64,000 bases of DNA, taken from Acidobacteriota bacterium (GTDB lineage: Bacteria > Acidobacteriota > Blastocatellia > Pyrinomonadales > Pyrinomonadaceae). The position numbers were made by a program, and so were the translations under genes. This document shows positions 34,399-43,533 of this stretch, in pieces. The notes beneath the pieces were generated by a model. The model was not told where the DNA came from, ran no database searches, and saw only the letters and a program-made list of their open reading frames with translations. The stretch covers positions 1 through 64,000 of the forward strand of contig JAFAZX010000097.1 in the NCBI GenBank assembly GCA_019239425.1, in the 5' to 3' direction. The stretch's first letter is position 1; every line of letters begins with the position of its first letter.

Positions 34399-35766
34399 AT
34401 GAGAACCCGAACGACTCTCATCGGCGCCCTGTTCGTCCTGCTGGCCGGCGCCGCGATGGCGAAGGCGCAGCAGCCGGACGCGCCCCCGGCCGAGACGCTG
34501 ATCCTCGAGCGGGCCATCGAGATGGCGCTCGAAGGCAACCGCCCCGTCAAGAACGCGCGGCTCGACGTGGAGAACTTCGCAGACCGCCTGGCCGAGCTGC
34601 GCACCAAGCGGCTTCCCTCCTTCAAGGTCACGACGCTCGTCTCGCAGCCCCTGACCCCCTTCGACCTGCACTTCGAGAAGGGCGTCTTCGGCGACATCCC
34701 CGGCACGGGGCCGATCCCGAACGAGGACACGACCATCAGCTCCTCGATGAAGCCCACGATGCTTTTGCAGGGGCAGGTCACGCAGCCGCTCTCGCAGCTC
34801 CACCGCATCAATCTCAACATCAGGCAGGCCGAGCTGACCAGGGAGATGAGCGCGCAGGAGCTGCGGCGCGCACGGCAGGCGGTCGTCAACGACGTGAAGC
34901 GCGCCTACTTCGCCATCCTCCAGACGCAAAGCTCGGTCGAGACGGCCGCGGCCGAGATCAAGCTCTACCGCGAGCTCGACCGCGTCACCACCGAGTACGT
35001 GATCCGCGAGGTGGTGCTCAAGAACGAGCAGATGGAGGTGCAGACCGGACTCGCCAAGGCCGAGTACCAGCTGCTGACGCTCAACAACCAGATGGCCTCG
35101 CAGAAGGAGCAGCTCAACCTCCTCCTCGGCCGCGACGTGCGGACGGAGTTCGGCGTGAGCGACGGCGTGGACGCGGCGCAGACGGTCATCCGCGAGACGG
35201 ACGTCGCCTCCGCCCGCCGGCGCGCGCTCGCGCAGCGCCCCGAGGTCGCCGCGGCGCGGCTCAAGGTCGGCTCGGCGAAACTCGACCGCCGCATCAAGAA
35301 GGCCGAGCGTATCCCCGACGTGAGCCTCGCCGTCAACTACTACTCGCCCTTCGGCTTCAACAGCGTGCTCCCGAAGAACGTCGCCAGCGTCGGCGTGCAG
35401 GTCGAGTGGGAGGTCTTCGACTGGGGGCGGCGCAAGCACGAGCTCTCCGAGAAGACGCGCGCCGTCGAGCAGGCCGACAACTCCCTGCTCGAAGCCGAGG
35501 GCCAGGTCTTGATGGAGGTCAACGGCCAGTTCCGCCGGATGCAGGAGGCGTGTCAGATGCTCCGCATCGCGCGGATGGCGCAGGAGACCGAGCGCGCGAA
35601 CGTGAAGGTCGCGGCGCACAAGTACTACGTGCAGGCGGCACTCCTGAAGGACGTGCTCCAGGCGCAGACCGCGCTGGCCGGCGCGAACAGCGACTACCAG
35701 AAGGCGCTGCTCTCCTTCTGGACGGCCAAGGCCGATTTCGAGAAGGCTATGGGTGAAGACCGATGA
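34399..35766 (+). CDS. TolC-family outer-membrane efflux channel
   Basis: The 455-aa protein has a signal peptide (LIGALFVLLAGAAMAKAQ) starting at ATG 34399 after GAGGTGAAGG. It shows the two-repeat helical layout of TolC proteins: an early LERAIEMALEGNRPVKNARL, a long helix with ELTREMSAQELRRARQAVVN, then RRALAQRPEVAAARLKVGSA and a final DVLQAQTALAGANSDYQKAL. It forms the outer-membrane exit duct of the tripartite pump encoded by the next two genes. Its last codons overlap the start of the adaptor gene (ATGA), giving translational coupling. Confidence 0.9.
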   Translation: MRTRTTLIGALFVLLAGAAMAKAQQPDAPPAETLILERAIEMALEGNRPVKNARLDVENFADRLAELRTKRLPSFKVTTLVSQPLTPFDLHFEKGVFGDIPGTGPIPNEDTTISSSMKPTMLLQGQVTQPLSQLHRINLNIRQAELTREMSAQELRRARQAVVNDVKRAYFAILQTQSSVETAAAEIKLYRELDRVTTEYVIREVVLKNEQMEVQTGLAKAEYQLLTLNNQMASQKEQLNLLLGRDVRTEFGVSDGVDAAQTVIRETDVASARRRALAQRPEVAAARLKVGSAKLDRRIKKAERIPDVSLAVNYYSPFGFNSVLPKNVASVGVQVEWEVFDWGRRKHELSEKTRAVEQADNSLLEAEGQVLMEVNGQFRRMQEACQMLRIARMAQETERANVKVAAHKYYVQAALLKDVLQAQTALAGANSDYQKALLSFWTAKADFEKAMGEDR

Positions 35767-37058
35767 AAACCAGAATACTGCTCGCGACCATCATCCTCGC
35801 TGCGTTGGGTCTGACGTCCGGCTGCACGAAGGCCGAGACGAAGGAGCGCCCGCTCAAGCCGGTGCGCGTGAGGGCGGCGGAGAAGCGCGCCACGGGCGCG
35901 GGCGGCGTGCGCTACTCGGCCAGCATCCGTCCGAACTCGCAGGTCGAGCTGGCCTTCAAGGTCGGCGGCTACGTCGAAGGTATCGCGCAGGTGCGCGACG
36001 CCGCGGGCGGCTGGCGCTACCTGCAGGCGGGCGACGTCGTCTCGAAGGGGACGGTGCTGGCGCGCCTGCGCCAGAGCGACTACCTCGCGAAGGTCAACCA
36101 GGCCGGCGCGCAGCAGGCCGAGGCGCACACGGCTCTCGAGACCGTCAACGCGCAGTTGAAGGAGGCGAGCGCCTCGGTCGAGACGAGCCGCGCGCAGGTG
36201 GCCGACGCGCAGGCGACCTTCGAACGCGCGACGCTCGACTTCGAGCGCGCCAGGAGTCTCTACGCCGCCGAGAGCATGACCAAGACCGACTACGACGCAG
36301 CGCGGTCGCAGTACGAAGCTTCGAAGGCGCGGCTCGATTCGGCGCGCAGCCAGTTGCAGGTGGCGCAGGCGCGCGTCTCGACGGCGCACGCGCAGACGGG
36401 GCAGGCCGAGGCCAAGATTAAGACCGCGGCGGCCGTGCGCGAAGAGGCGGCGATTCCGCTCGGCGACACGGCGCTGAAGGCTCCCGTCAGTGCGGTCTTG
36501 ATCGAGCGCAAGGTCGAAGTCGGCGCGCTGGTCGGGGCCGGCACGCCGGGCTTCGTGCTGGCCGACCTGACGTTGGTGAAGGCCGCCTTCGGCGTCCCAG
36601 ACCTCGCGCTCCGGCAGGTCAAGTTGGGCGACGCACTGGCGCTCTCGACGGACGCCCTGCCCGGCGAAGAGTTCACGGGCCACGTCTCGCGCGTCTCGCC
36701 CTCGGCCGACCCGACGAGCCGCGTCTTCGAAGTCGAGGTGACCATCCCCAACCAGCGCGGCCTGCTGAAGCCGGGCATGATTACCTCCATTCAAATGCAG
36801 GAAGGCGCGCCGCAGGCGGCCGCGCCGGCCGTCCCCTTAACGGCCATCGTCCGCCCGAAGGAGAGTCCGGACGCCTACGCCGTCTACGTCGTCGAGGAGC
36901 GCGCAGGCAGGCACTTCGCCCGCCTGCGCCGCGTCACGCTCGGAGAAGCGTTCGGCAACGCGGTCGTCCTGACGGACGGCGTCCGCGAAGGCGAACAGGT
37001 CGTCACCACCGGCGCCACGCTCGTCTCGGACGGCGAGCAGGTGCAAGTGGTTCAGTAG
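35763..37058 (+). CDS. RND efflux periplasmic adaptor (membrane fusion protein)
   Basis: This 431-aa lipoprotein has a lipobox in ILAALGLTSGCTKAE, so it is anchored in the inner membrane and spans to TolC. It shows the order of an HlyD/AcrA protein: a beta-barrel strand QVELAFKVGGYVEGI, the first lipoyl half, a long coiled-coil hairpin rich in Ala/Gln (QAGAQQAEAHTALETVNAQL and SQYEASKARLDSARSQL), the second lipoyl half (ALKAPVSAVLIERKVEVGAL) and a C-terminal barrel and membrane-proximal domain. It overlaps the TolC gene by 4 bp and precedes the pump by about 230 bp containing a repeat element. Confidence 0.9.
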   Translation: MKTRILLATIILAALGLTSGCTKAETKERPLKPVRVRAAEKRATGAGGVRYSASIRPNSQVELAFKVGGYVEGIAQVRDAAGGWRYLQAGDVVSKGTVLARLRQSDYLAKVNQAGAQQAEAHTALETVNAQLKEASASVETSRAQVADAQATFERATLDFERARSLYAAESMTKTDYDAARSQYEASKARLDSARSQLQVAQARVSTAHAQTGQAEAKIKTAAAVREEAAIPLGDTALKAPVSAVLIERKVEVGALVGAGTPGFVLADLTLVKAAFGVPDLALRQVKLGDALALSTDALPGEEFTGHVSRVSPSADPTSRVFEVEVTIPNQRGLLKPGMITSIQMQEGAPQAAAPAVPLTAIVRPKESPDAYAVYVVEERAGRHFARLRRVTLGEAFGNAVVLTDGVREGEQVVTTGATLVSDGEQVQVVQ

Positions 37059-37070
37059 GTGAATGCGCGC

Positions 37071-37225
37071 CTTCTCGCTGGGAGCGCGGGACACCCTACA
37101 GCCCGCATGAGCGCGACAGCGCGAAGGCAGTGAGACTTGATATGCGAGTTGAGTTAAAGCGAAAGACGGTCAGCGTGCTGGCGCACGCTTGCGGGCTGTA
37201 GGGTGCCCGCGCTCCCAGCGAAAGG
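37071..37225. repeat. Dispersed palindromic element, copy 1
   Basis: A palindrome of about 155 bp. It begins CTTCTCGCTGGGAGCGCGGG and ends with the complement CCCGCGCTCCCAGCG, with inner arms around GTCAGCGTGCTGGCGCACGC. It lies inside the operon between the adaptor and pump genes. A second, better framed copy is at 62000-62156. It could form a long hairpin RNA that modulates the adaptor:pump ratio. Confidence 0.8.
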
Positions 37226-37285
37226 GAGCGTCTGACCACGAACCGTTCTAACGGCCAACAGCTAATAGCTAATAGTGAGGTAACC

Positions 37286-40200
37286 ATGTCCCACGGAAAA
37301 AGCGACAGCGAGATGATTAAGGGCACGCACAACACGGCGCGCTTCTTCGTCGAGACGCGCCACGTCTCCTGGGTGCTGCTCGCGGCGACGTGCCTGTGGG
37401 GCGTCTACGCGTACTTCACGATGCCGCAGCGCAAAGACCCCGACATCCAGGTGCGGCAGGCCGTCGCGCTCGTGCCGTGGCCCGGCGCCTCGGCCGAGCG
37501 CGTCGAGCAGCTCGTCACCAAGAAGGTCGAGGAGCAGATGGCCGCCAACTCGAAGGTGACGAAGATCGAGTCCATCTCGCGCACGGGTCTGGCGGTCGTC
37601 TACGTCGAGCTGGACGAGAAGCTGAAGGAGACGGGGAAGGAGTTCGACGACATCAAGCTCAAGCTCGACTCCATCCACAACCTGCCGCAGGGCGCCGGCC
37701 CCATCAACTTCGTCAAGGACTTCGGCGACACGGCGGCGCTCATGCTCACCGTCGCCGGCCCGCCCGTCGGCGCGGAGGAGCTGGAGCCGCGCGCCCGCGA
37801 GCTGCAGAAGAGAATCGAGCAGGCGCGCGCGCAGGGCGCGGACGGCGGGCGCAGGTTCACGCTCGTCTCCAACCTGCCGCAGGGCGGCCAGGCGCGCATC
37901 CTCGACAAGCTGAGCGAGATGTTCCTCGGCTTCGTCAGAGAGAAGGGCTTCGCGCGCGACGTGCGCCTCGTCCAGGGCGGCGGCTTCTTCGGCTTCGACG
38001 GCGCTTCGGAGGCGAGCGACGAAGAGCTGCTGGCCTGCGTCCGCGAGTTCACCGCCGAGAAGTTGCAGGCGGCCGAGTTCCACCCGGACGCCTGGCCGCC
38101 GGTCGTCGTCCGCGACCCCGCGGAGACGCTGGCGCGCCTGATGACCGTGGCCGGCGACAAGTACAGCTACCGCGAGCTGGACGACTTCACCGACCGCATC
38201 GAGAAGACTTTGAAGCTCATCCCGCAGGTTTCAAAGGTCAGCCGCTCGGGTCTCCTGAACGAGAGCGTCTTCCTCTTCTACTCGCAGGAGCGCCTCGCGG
38301 CTTACGGCCTCCAGCCCGCGAAGCTCGACGACGTGCTCGGCGCGCGCAACATCTCCGCGTCGGGTGGGCAGGTCAACGTCGAGGGTAAGAACGTGACCAT
38401 CTCGCCCTCGGGCGAGTTCAAGAGCGAGGGCGAGATCGGCGACACGTTGATTCCGACGGGCGCGGGCCGCTCGGTCTACCTGCGCGACATCGCGGACGTG
38501 GTGCGCGGCTACGACGTGCCGGCGCGCTACCTGAACTACTTCAACTGGCGCGACGCGGAAGGGAACTGGCACCGCAGCCGCGCCATCACGCTCTCGGTGC
38601 AGATGCGCTCGGGCGAGCAGATCGACAAGTTCGGCGCGGCCGTGGACGAGACGCTCGCGGGGCTGAAGAAGCAACTGCCCGCCGACCTCATCTACGCGCG
38701 CACCTCCGACCAGCCCCTGCAGGTCGAGGAGAGCATCGACCTCTTCATGAAGAGTCTGTACGAGGCGATCTTCCTCGTCGTCGTCGTGGCGCTCGTCGGC
38801 TTCTGGGAGTGGCGGTCGGCGCTCTTGATGGCGCTCGCCATCCCGATTACGCTCGCGATGACGTTCGGGATGATGAAGGTGCTCGGGATCGACCTGCAAC
38901 AGATTTCCATCGCCACGCTCATCATCGCTCTGGGCCTGCTGGTGGACGACCCCGTGGTGGCGGGCGACGCCATCAAGCGCGACCTCGCGCTCGGACACCC
39001 CTCGGTCGTCTCGGCGTGGCTCGGGCCGACGAAGCTCGCCACGGCGATTCTCTACGCGACGATCACGAACATCGTCGCCTACCTGCCGTTCCTGATGATC
39101 AGCGGCTCGATGGGCGAGTTCATCTACAGCCTGCCCATCGTGCTCACGTGCTCGCTCGTCGCCTCGCGCGTCGTCTCGATGACCTTCATCCCGCTCCTGG
39201 CCTACTACCTGCTCAGGCCGAAGGCCGAGAAGACAATCAAAGAGAGACGCAAGAGCGGCTTCGCGGCCGTTTACTATAAAGTCGGCACGCGGGCCATCGA
39301 GTACCGCTGGCGGACGCTGGGCGCTTCGCTCGTCGTCCTCGTCCTGGGCGGCGTCATCATGAGCCAGCTCAAGACGCAGTTCGTGCCCAAAGACCTCTCG
39401 TACCTGTCCTACGTGGACGTGTGGCTCCCCGAGGACGCGCCCGCCTCCGCGACCAACGAGGCGGCGGCGCGCGCCGAAGAGGTCATCCGCGAGACCGTCG
39501 CCGAGTACGAAAAGCACCACGCGTCCGAAGGGGGCGCCGAGGGTGAGGGGCAGGGGATGTTGAAGTCCCTGACGACCTTCGTCGGCGGCGGCGGGCCGCG
39601 CTTCTGGTTCTCGGTCGCGCCGGAGCTGCAACAGCAGAACTACGCGCAGATCATCATCCAGGTCAAAGACAAGCACGACACGTCGCACCTGATCGAGCCC
39701 TTGCAGGCGGCCCTCTCGTCGCAGATTCCGGGCGCGCGCATCGACGTGCGCCAGTTGGAGTCGGGCAAGGCGGTCGGCCTGCCCGTCCAGATTCGTCTGA
39801 CCGGCGAAGACATCGCGACGCTGCGCGACCTCGCCGAGCGGACGAAGTCGATCCTCGAAGGCACCGGCCTGGCCGAGCGCGTCCGCGACGACTGGGGCGG
39901 CGAGAGCTTCGCCGTGAAGCTGCAGACCGACCCCGACCGCGCGGCCCTCTCGGGGCTTTCAAACCTGGACGTGGCGGCGGCCTCGTCCGCGGCGACCTAC
40001 GGCTCGCGCGTGACCTCCCTGCGCGAGGGCGACAAGGAGATTCCCGTCGTCGCGCGGCTCCGGATGGAGGAGCGGGCGCAGCTCGGCGACCTGCAGAACC
40101 TCTACGTCTACTCCTCGCAGGGGCAGCAGAAGGTGCCGCTCCGTCAGGTGTCGCAGACCGAGTACGGGATGCAGGCGGAGAAGGTGCGCGCCCGCAACCA

Positions 40201-40927
40201 GTTCCGCACCATCACGGTCTCGACCTCGCCGACGGCCGGGCACCTCGCCTCGGAGGTGATGGCGAAGGCGCGCGCGCAGTTGAAGGAGTTGGAGGCGACG
40301 CTCCCCGCCGGCTACCGTCTGGAGATCGGCGGCGAGGAAGAAGACCAGGTCAAAGGTTTCCGCGACCTGACCATCGTGCTCGGGATTTCGGTCGTGATGA
40401 TCTTCCTGGCGCTCGTCTTCCAGTTCAAGAACGCCGTCAAGCCGTTCATCGTCTTCGCGGCGGTGCCGTACGGGATGGTCGGGGCCTTAGCGGCGCTGTG
40501 GGTGATGGGCGCGCCCTTCGGCTTCATGGCCTTCCTCGGCGTCGTGAGCCTGGTGGGCGTCATCGTCAGCCACATCATCGTCCTCTTCGACTTCATCGAG
40601 GAGAAGCACGCCGAGGGCGAGCCGCTCGTCGAGGCGCTGCTGGACGCGGGCATCATGCGCCTGCGGCCGGTGCTCATCACGGTGGGCGCGACCGTGATCG
40701 CCTTGTTCCCGCTCGCCTCGCACGGCGGGCCGCTCTGGGAGCCGATGTGCTACGCGCAGATCGGCGGCCTGTGCGCCGCGACCTTCATCACGCTGCTGCT
40801 CGTGCCGGTGCTCTACAGCATCTTCGTGCTCGACCTGAAGCTGGTGAAGTGGGAGACGGCCGAAGTGCACAAGTCAGAACCACCCGCGGTAGCGAGTGGC
40901 GCGTTGCAACACGAGGCCATCGGGTGA
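37286..40927 (+). CDS. RND family efflux transporter
   Basis: The 1213-aa inner-membrane proton antiporter is longer than AcrB-type pumps (about 1050 aa). It has the N-terminal helix (HVSWVLLAATCLWGVYAYFT), porter domains with PQRKDPDIQVRQAVALVPWP, and helix 4 with the proton-relay pair in LIIALGLLVDDPVVAGDAIK (DD retained). The second half repeats the topology (SVVMIFLALVFQFKNAVKPF). The extra length includes about 120 residues after residue 165 (EELEPRARELQKRIEQARAQ region) and a linker rich in Gly/Glu near 745-765. The last 15-20 residues are encoded by a repeat element. Substrates are unknown. Confidence 0.92.
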   Translation: MSHGKSDSEMIKGTHNTARFFVETRHVSWVLLAATCLWGVYAYFTMPQRKDPDIQVRQAVALVPWPGASAERVEQLVTKKVEEQMAANSKVTKIESISRTGLAVVYVELDEKLKETGKEFDDIKLKLDSIHNLPQGAGPINFVKDFGDTAALMLTVAGPPVGAEELEPRARELQKRIEQARAQGADGGRRFTLVSNLPQGGQARILDKLSEMFLGFVREKGFARDVRLVQGGGFFGFDGASEASDEELLACVREFTAEKLQAAEFHPDAWPPVVVRDPAETLARLMTVAGDKYSYRELDDFTDRIEKTLKLIPQVSKVSRSGLLNESVFLFYSQERLAAYGLQPAKLDDVLGARNISASGGQVNVEGKNVTISPSGEFKSEGEIGDTLIPTGAGRSVYLRDIADVVRGYDVPARYLNYFNWRDAEGNWHRSRAITLSVQMRSGEQIDKFGAAVDETLAGLKKQLPADLIYARTSDQPLQVEESIDLFMKSLYEAIFLVVVVALVGFWEWRSALLMALAIPITLAMTFGMMKVLGIDLQQISIATLIIALGLLVDDPVVAGDAIKRDLALGHPSVVSAWLGPTKLATAILYATITNIVAYLPFLMISGSMGEFIYSLPIVLTCSLVASRVVSMTFIPLLAYYLLRPKAEKTIKERRKSGFAAVYYKVGTRAIEYRWRTLGASLVVLVLGGVIMSQLKTQFVPKDLSYLSYVDVWLPEDAPASATNEAAARAEEVIRETVAEYEKHHASEGGAEGEGQGMLKSLTTFVGGGGPRFWFSVAPELQQQNYAQIIIQVKDKHDTSHLIEPLQAALSSQIPGARIDVRQLESGKAVGLPVQIRLTGEDIATLRDLAERTKSILEGTGLAERVRDDWGGESFAVKLQTDPDRAALSGLSNLDVAAASSAATYGSRVTSLREGDKEIPVVARLRMEERAQLGDLQNLYVYSSQGQQKVPLRQVSQTEYGMQAEKVRARNQFRTITVSTSPTAGHLASEVMAKARAQLKELEATLPAGYRLEIGGEEEDQVKGFRDLTIVLGISVVMIFLALVFQFKNAVKPFIVFAAVPYGMVGALAALWVMGAPFGFMAFLGVVSLVGVIVSHIIVLFDFIEEKHAEGEPLVEALLDAGIMRLRPVLITVGATVIALFPLASHGGPLWEPMCYAQIGGLCAATFITLLLVPVLYSIFVLDLKLVKWETAEVHKSEPPAVASGALQHEAIG

Positions 40928-40961
40928 CAAAGGGCCACCCGCTACCGCGGGTGGTTCTGAC
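40873..40961. repeat. REP-like 28-bp inverted repeat overlapping the pump gene's end
   Basis: Arms 40873-40900 and 40934-40961 (CAGAACCACCCGCGGTAGCG and its complement) match at 27 of 28 bases around a 33-bp centre. The RND stop codon (40925-40927) lies in the centre, so the left arm is translated into the C-terminal tail. It probably acts as a terminator or mRNA stabiliser between the pump and the NADH dehydrogenase-like gene. Confidence 0.8.
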
Positions 40962-40994
40962 CCTTATTGCAAAGCCGGTGGGAGGTTGAAGAGA

Positions 40995-42647
40995 ATGAGA
41001 CTGCTGAGACGTTCGGCACCGACGAAAGATAAGAAGCGCGTCGTCATCCTCGGCGGCGGGTTCGCAGGGCTGTACACGGCGCGGTACCTGGAGAGGGCGC
41101 TGGGGCGGCGCGGGGACTTCGAGGTCGTCCTCGTCAACAAGGAGAACTACTTCGTCTTCCAGCCGATGCTGGCCGAGGTCGTCTCCGGCGCCGTCGGCGT
41201 CACCGACGCCGTCAGCCCCATCCGCCGCCTGCTGCCGCGGACGGAGCTGCACGTGCGCGAGGTCGAGTCCGTCGACCTGAAGGCGCGCACCGTGACGACC
41301 GCGCCGGGCTTTCAGCCGCACCCGCACGTCCTACGTTACGACCACCTCGTGCTCGCGCTCGGCAACGTGACGGACTTCCGCGGGCTGCGCGGTCTGCCCG
41401 AGCACGCCCTGCCCTTCAAGAACCTCGGCGACGCGCTGCGCCTCCGCAACCACGTCATCCACGCGCTCGAAGAGGCGGCCATCGAAGAAGACTACGAGCT
41501 GCGCCGCCGCCTGCTCACCTTCGTCGTCGCGGGCGGGGGCTTCTCGGGCGTCGAGGTCGTGGCCGAGCTGAACGACTTCGTGCGCGAGGCGGCGCGCAGC
41601 TACCGCCAGCTCAACGAGTCGGACATCCGCGTCGTGCTCCTGCACGCGGGCGCGCGCATCCTGCCGGAGGTCACGGAGCGCCTCGGCCTCTTCGCGCAGA
41701 AGGTTCTGCGCCGGCGCAAGGTCGAGATTCACCTGAACACGCGGCTCCGGGCGGCGACGGGCACCGAGGCCATCTTGCAGGACGGCCGGCGCATCCCGAC
41801 GCGGACGCTCGTCTCGACCGTGCCGTCCTCGCCGCACCCGATAGTCGAAAGCCTCGACCTGCCGCGCAACGAGGCGGGCCGCCTGCTGGCGAACTCGTTC
41901 CTCGAAGTCGAGGGGGCCGAAGGACTCTGGGCGCTCGGCGACAACGCGCTCGTCCCCCTGGCGGGCGGACGGGGGAGCAGCCCGCCGACGGCGCAGCACG
42001 CCATCCGTCAAGCCAGGGCCGCCGCGCACAACATCGTCGCGAGCATCCGCGGCGGAGAGCGGCGCGCGTTCGACTTCAAAGACCTCGGCAAGATGGGCGC
42101 GCTCGGCCACCGCTCGGCCGTGGCGGAAGTGTTGGGCGTGCCCGTCTCCGGCCTCCCCGCGTGGCTTCTGTGGCGCGCGGTCTATCTGATGAAGCTGCCG
42201 GGCTGGGGGCGGCGTCTGCGGGTCGCGGCGTCGTGGGCGCTCGACGTGCTGCTGCCGGCCGAGCTGGCGCAGTTGAAGCTGGACGACTCGGTGAAACTCG
42301 CACGCGAGCACTTCGAGCCGGGGGAGGAGGTCTTCGTTCAGGGCGACCTCGGTGACCGCGTTTATATAATCACGAAGGGGCGCGCGGAGGTGCTTCGTCA
42401 GGAGGGCGGCCGGACGCTGCGGCTGGCCGAACTGGGGCCGGGCGAGTACTTCGGCGAGATGGCCGTGCTCGGCGACACGACGCGCAACGCGACCGTCCGC
42501 TCGGTCGAAGCTCTGGACGTGGTCGCCCTGCCGAAGCGCGAGTTCATGCTCGTCACCTCGAACCTGCCCGACGCGCGGCAGAGGTTCGGCGAAGTCATCA
42601 GGCGGCGCCGCCGCGCGACGGCGCTCGCGTTCGGCCAGCGGGCTTAG
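40995..42647 (+). CDS. NDH-2-type FAD/NAD(P)-dependent oxidoreductase fused to a cyclic-nucleotide-binding domain
   Basis: The 550-aa protein starts at ATG 40995 after GGGAGGTTGAAGAG; a longer in-frame start lies in the repeat and is unlikely. The first Rossmann fold is KKRVVILGGGFAGLYTARYL, the second RLLTFVVAGGGFSGVEVVAE, and the C-terminal FAD motif is EGLWALGDNALVPL. Like single-subunit NADH:quinone oxidoreductases it would feed electrons to quinone at the membrane face (hydrophobic stretch LPAWLLWRAVYLMKL). Residues about 430-540 form a CAP/cNMP-binding barrel (FEPGEEVFVQGDLGDRVYII, GPGEYFGEMAVLGDTTRNAT). The fusion suggests direct control of respiration by a nucleotide. A cytochrome bd-type oxidase follows downstream. 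Confidence 0.88.
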   Translation: MRLLRRSAPTKDKKRVVILGGGFAGLYTARYLERALGRRGDFEVVLVNKENYFVFQPMLAEVVSGAVGVTDAVSPIRRLLPRTELHVREVESVDLKARTVTTAPGFQPHPHVLRYDHLVLALGNVTDFRGLRGLPEHALPFKNLGDALRLRNHVIHALEEAAIEEDYELRRRLLTFVVAGGGFSGVEVVAELNDFVREAARSYRQLNESDIRVVLLHAGARILPEVTERLGLFAQKVLRRRKVEIHLNTRLRAATGTEAILQDGRRIPTRTLVSTVPSSPHPIVESLDLPRNEAGRLLANSFLEVEGAEGLWALGDNALVPLAGGRGSSPPTAQHAIRQARAAAHNIVASIRGGERRAFDFKDLGKMGALGHRSAVAEVLGVPVSGLPAWLLWRAVYLMKLPGWGRRLRVAASWALDVLLPAELAQLKLDDSVKLAREHFEPGEEVFVQGDLGDRVYIITKGRAEVLRQEGGRTLRLAELGPGEYFGEMAVLGDTTRNATVRSVEALDVVALPKREFMLVTSNLPDARQRFGEVIRRRRRATALAFGQRA

Positions 42648-42660
42648 GCGGGAGGACTCG

Positions 42661-43353
42661 ATGAAGGTTATCGGCTTGATCGGCGGGATGAGCTGGGAGT
42701 CTTCGGCGGAATACTACCGGCTCATCAACCGGGGCGTGAGGTCGCGTCTGGGCGGGCAGCACTCGGCGCGCTCGCTGATGTACAGCGTGGACTTCCAGGA
42801 GATAGAGGTCTTGCAGCGCGAGGGGCGTTGGGCCGAGGCCGCGCGCGAGATGGCGGAGTGCGCCATGCGGCTTGAGCGGGGCGGCGCCGACTTCGTCGTG
42901 CTTTGCACCAACACGATGCACAAGCTGGCCCCGGCCATCGAGGAGGCCGTCCGCATCCCGCTCGTCCACATCGCCGACGCGACCGCCGCGGCGGTATTGC
43001 GCGCAGGGGTGAGGCGCGTGGGGTTGCTCGGGACGAGGTACACGATGGAGGAGGACTTTTACAAGGGGCGGCTGGCGGAGCGCCACGGCCTCGAAGTGCT
43101 GACGCCCGACGAGGCGGGGCGCAGGATTGTTCACGACGTGATATACGACGAGCTGTGCCGGGGCGAGGTGCTTGAGGAGTCGAGGCGGGCTTACCTGCGC
43201 GTCATGGAGTCTCTGGCCGGACGCGGGGCGGAAGGAATTATTTTGGGCTGCACGGAGATAGGGCTTTTAATTAAGCCGCAGGACACGGGCCTCCCCCTGT
43301 TCGACACGACGGGGCTGCACGCCGAAGAGGCGGTCAGGCTGGCGTTGGAATAA
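42661..43353 (+). CDS. Aspartate/glutamate racemase family protein
   Basis: The 230-aa cofactor-independent racemase starts MKVIGLIGGMSWESSAEYYR 13 bp after the previous gene. The two catalytic cysteines are in VVLCTNTMHKLA and IILGCTEIGLLI; the typical PLVHIADATAAAV and VGLLGTRYTMEEDFYKGRL segments are present. It resembles the YgeA branch, for which aspartate, glutamate or broader amino-acid racemase activity is known. It could supply D-amino acids for the cell wall, but the linkage to respiratory genes offers no clear pathway. Confidence 0.88.
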   Translation: MKVIGLIGGMSWESSAEYYRLINRGVRSRLGGQHSARSLMYSVDFQEIEVLQREGRWAEAAREMAECAMRLERGGADFVVLCTNTMHKLAPAIEEAVRIPLVHIADATAAAVLRAGVRRVGLLGTRYTMEEDFYKGRLAERHGLEVLTPDEAGRRIVHDVIYDELCRGEVLEESRRAYLRVMESLAGRGAEGIILGCTEIGLLIKPQDTGLPLFDTTGLHAEEAVRLALE

Positions 43354-43389
43354 CTAAAGCAGTTGTCACTTGAGTTAGCATGAAGATGA

Positions 43390-43480
43390 TTAACCACAGA
43401 GACACAGAGACACAGCCAGGAACACGGCTAGAAGCATCAAGCTGTGTTCTTAAGCTGTGTCTCTGTGTCTCTGTGGTTAA
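43390..43480. repeat. Dispersed 'CCACAGAGACACAGAG' inverted repeat, copy 2
   Basis: Arms 43390-43417 and 43453-43480 (TTAACCACAGAGACACAGAG and its complement) match at 27 of 28 bases around a 35-bp centre. It follows the racemase stop and precedes cydA on the same strand, so terminator function would isolate the oxidase genes. It is the same family as 30525-30591. Confidence 0.8.
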
Positions 43481-43533
43481 TTCCTTCTCAGTTATACCCA
43501 ACTCTCATAGAGAAGAGTGCGAGGGCTTGAACA

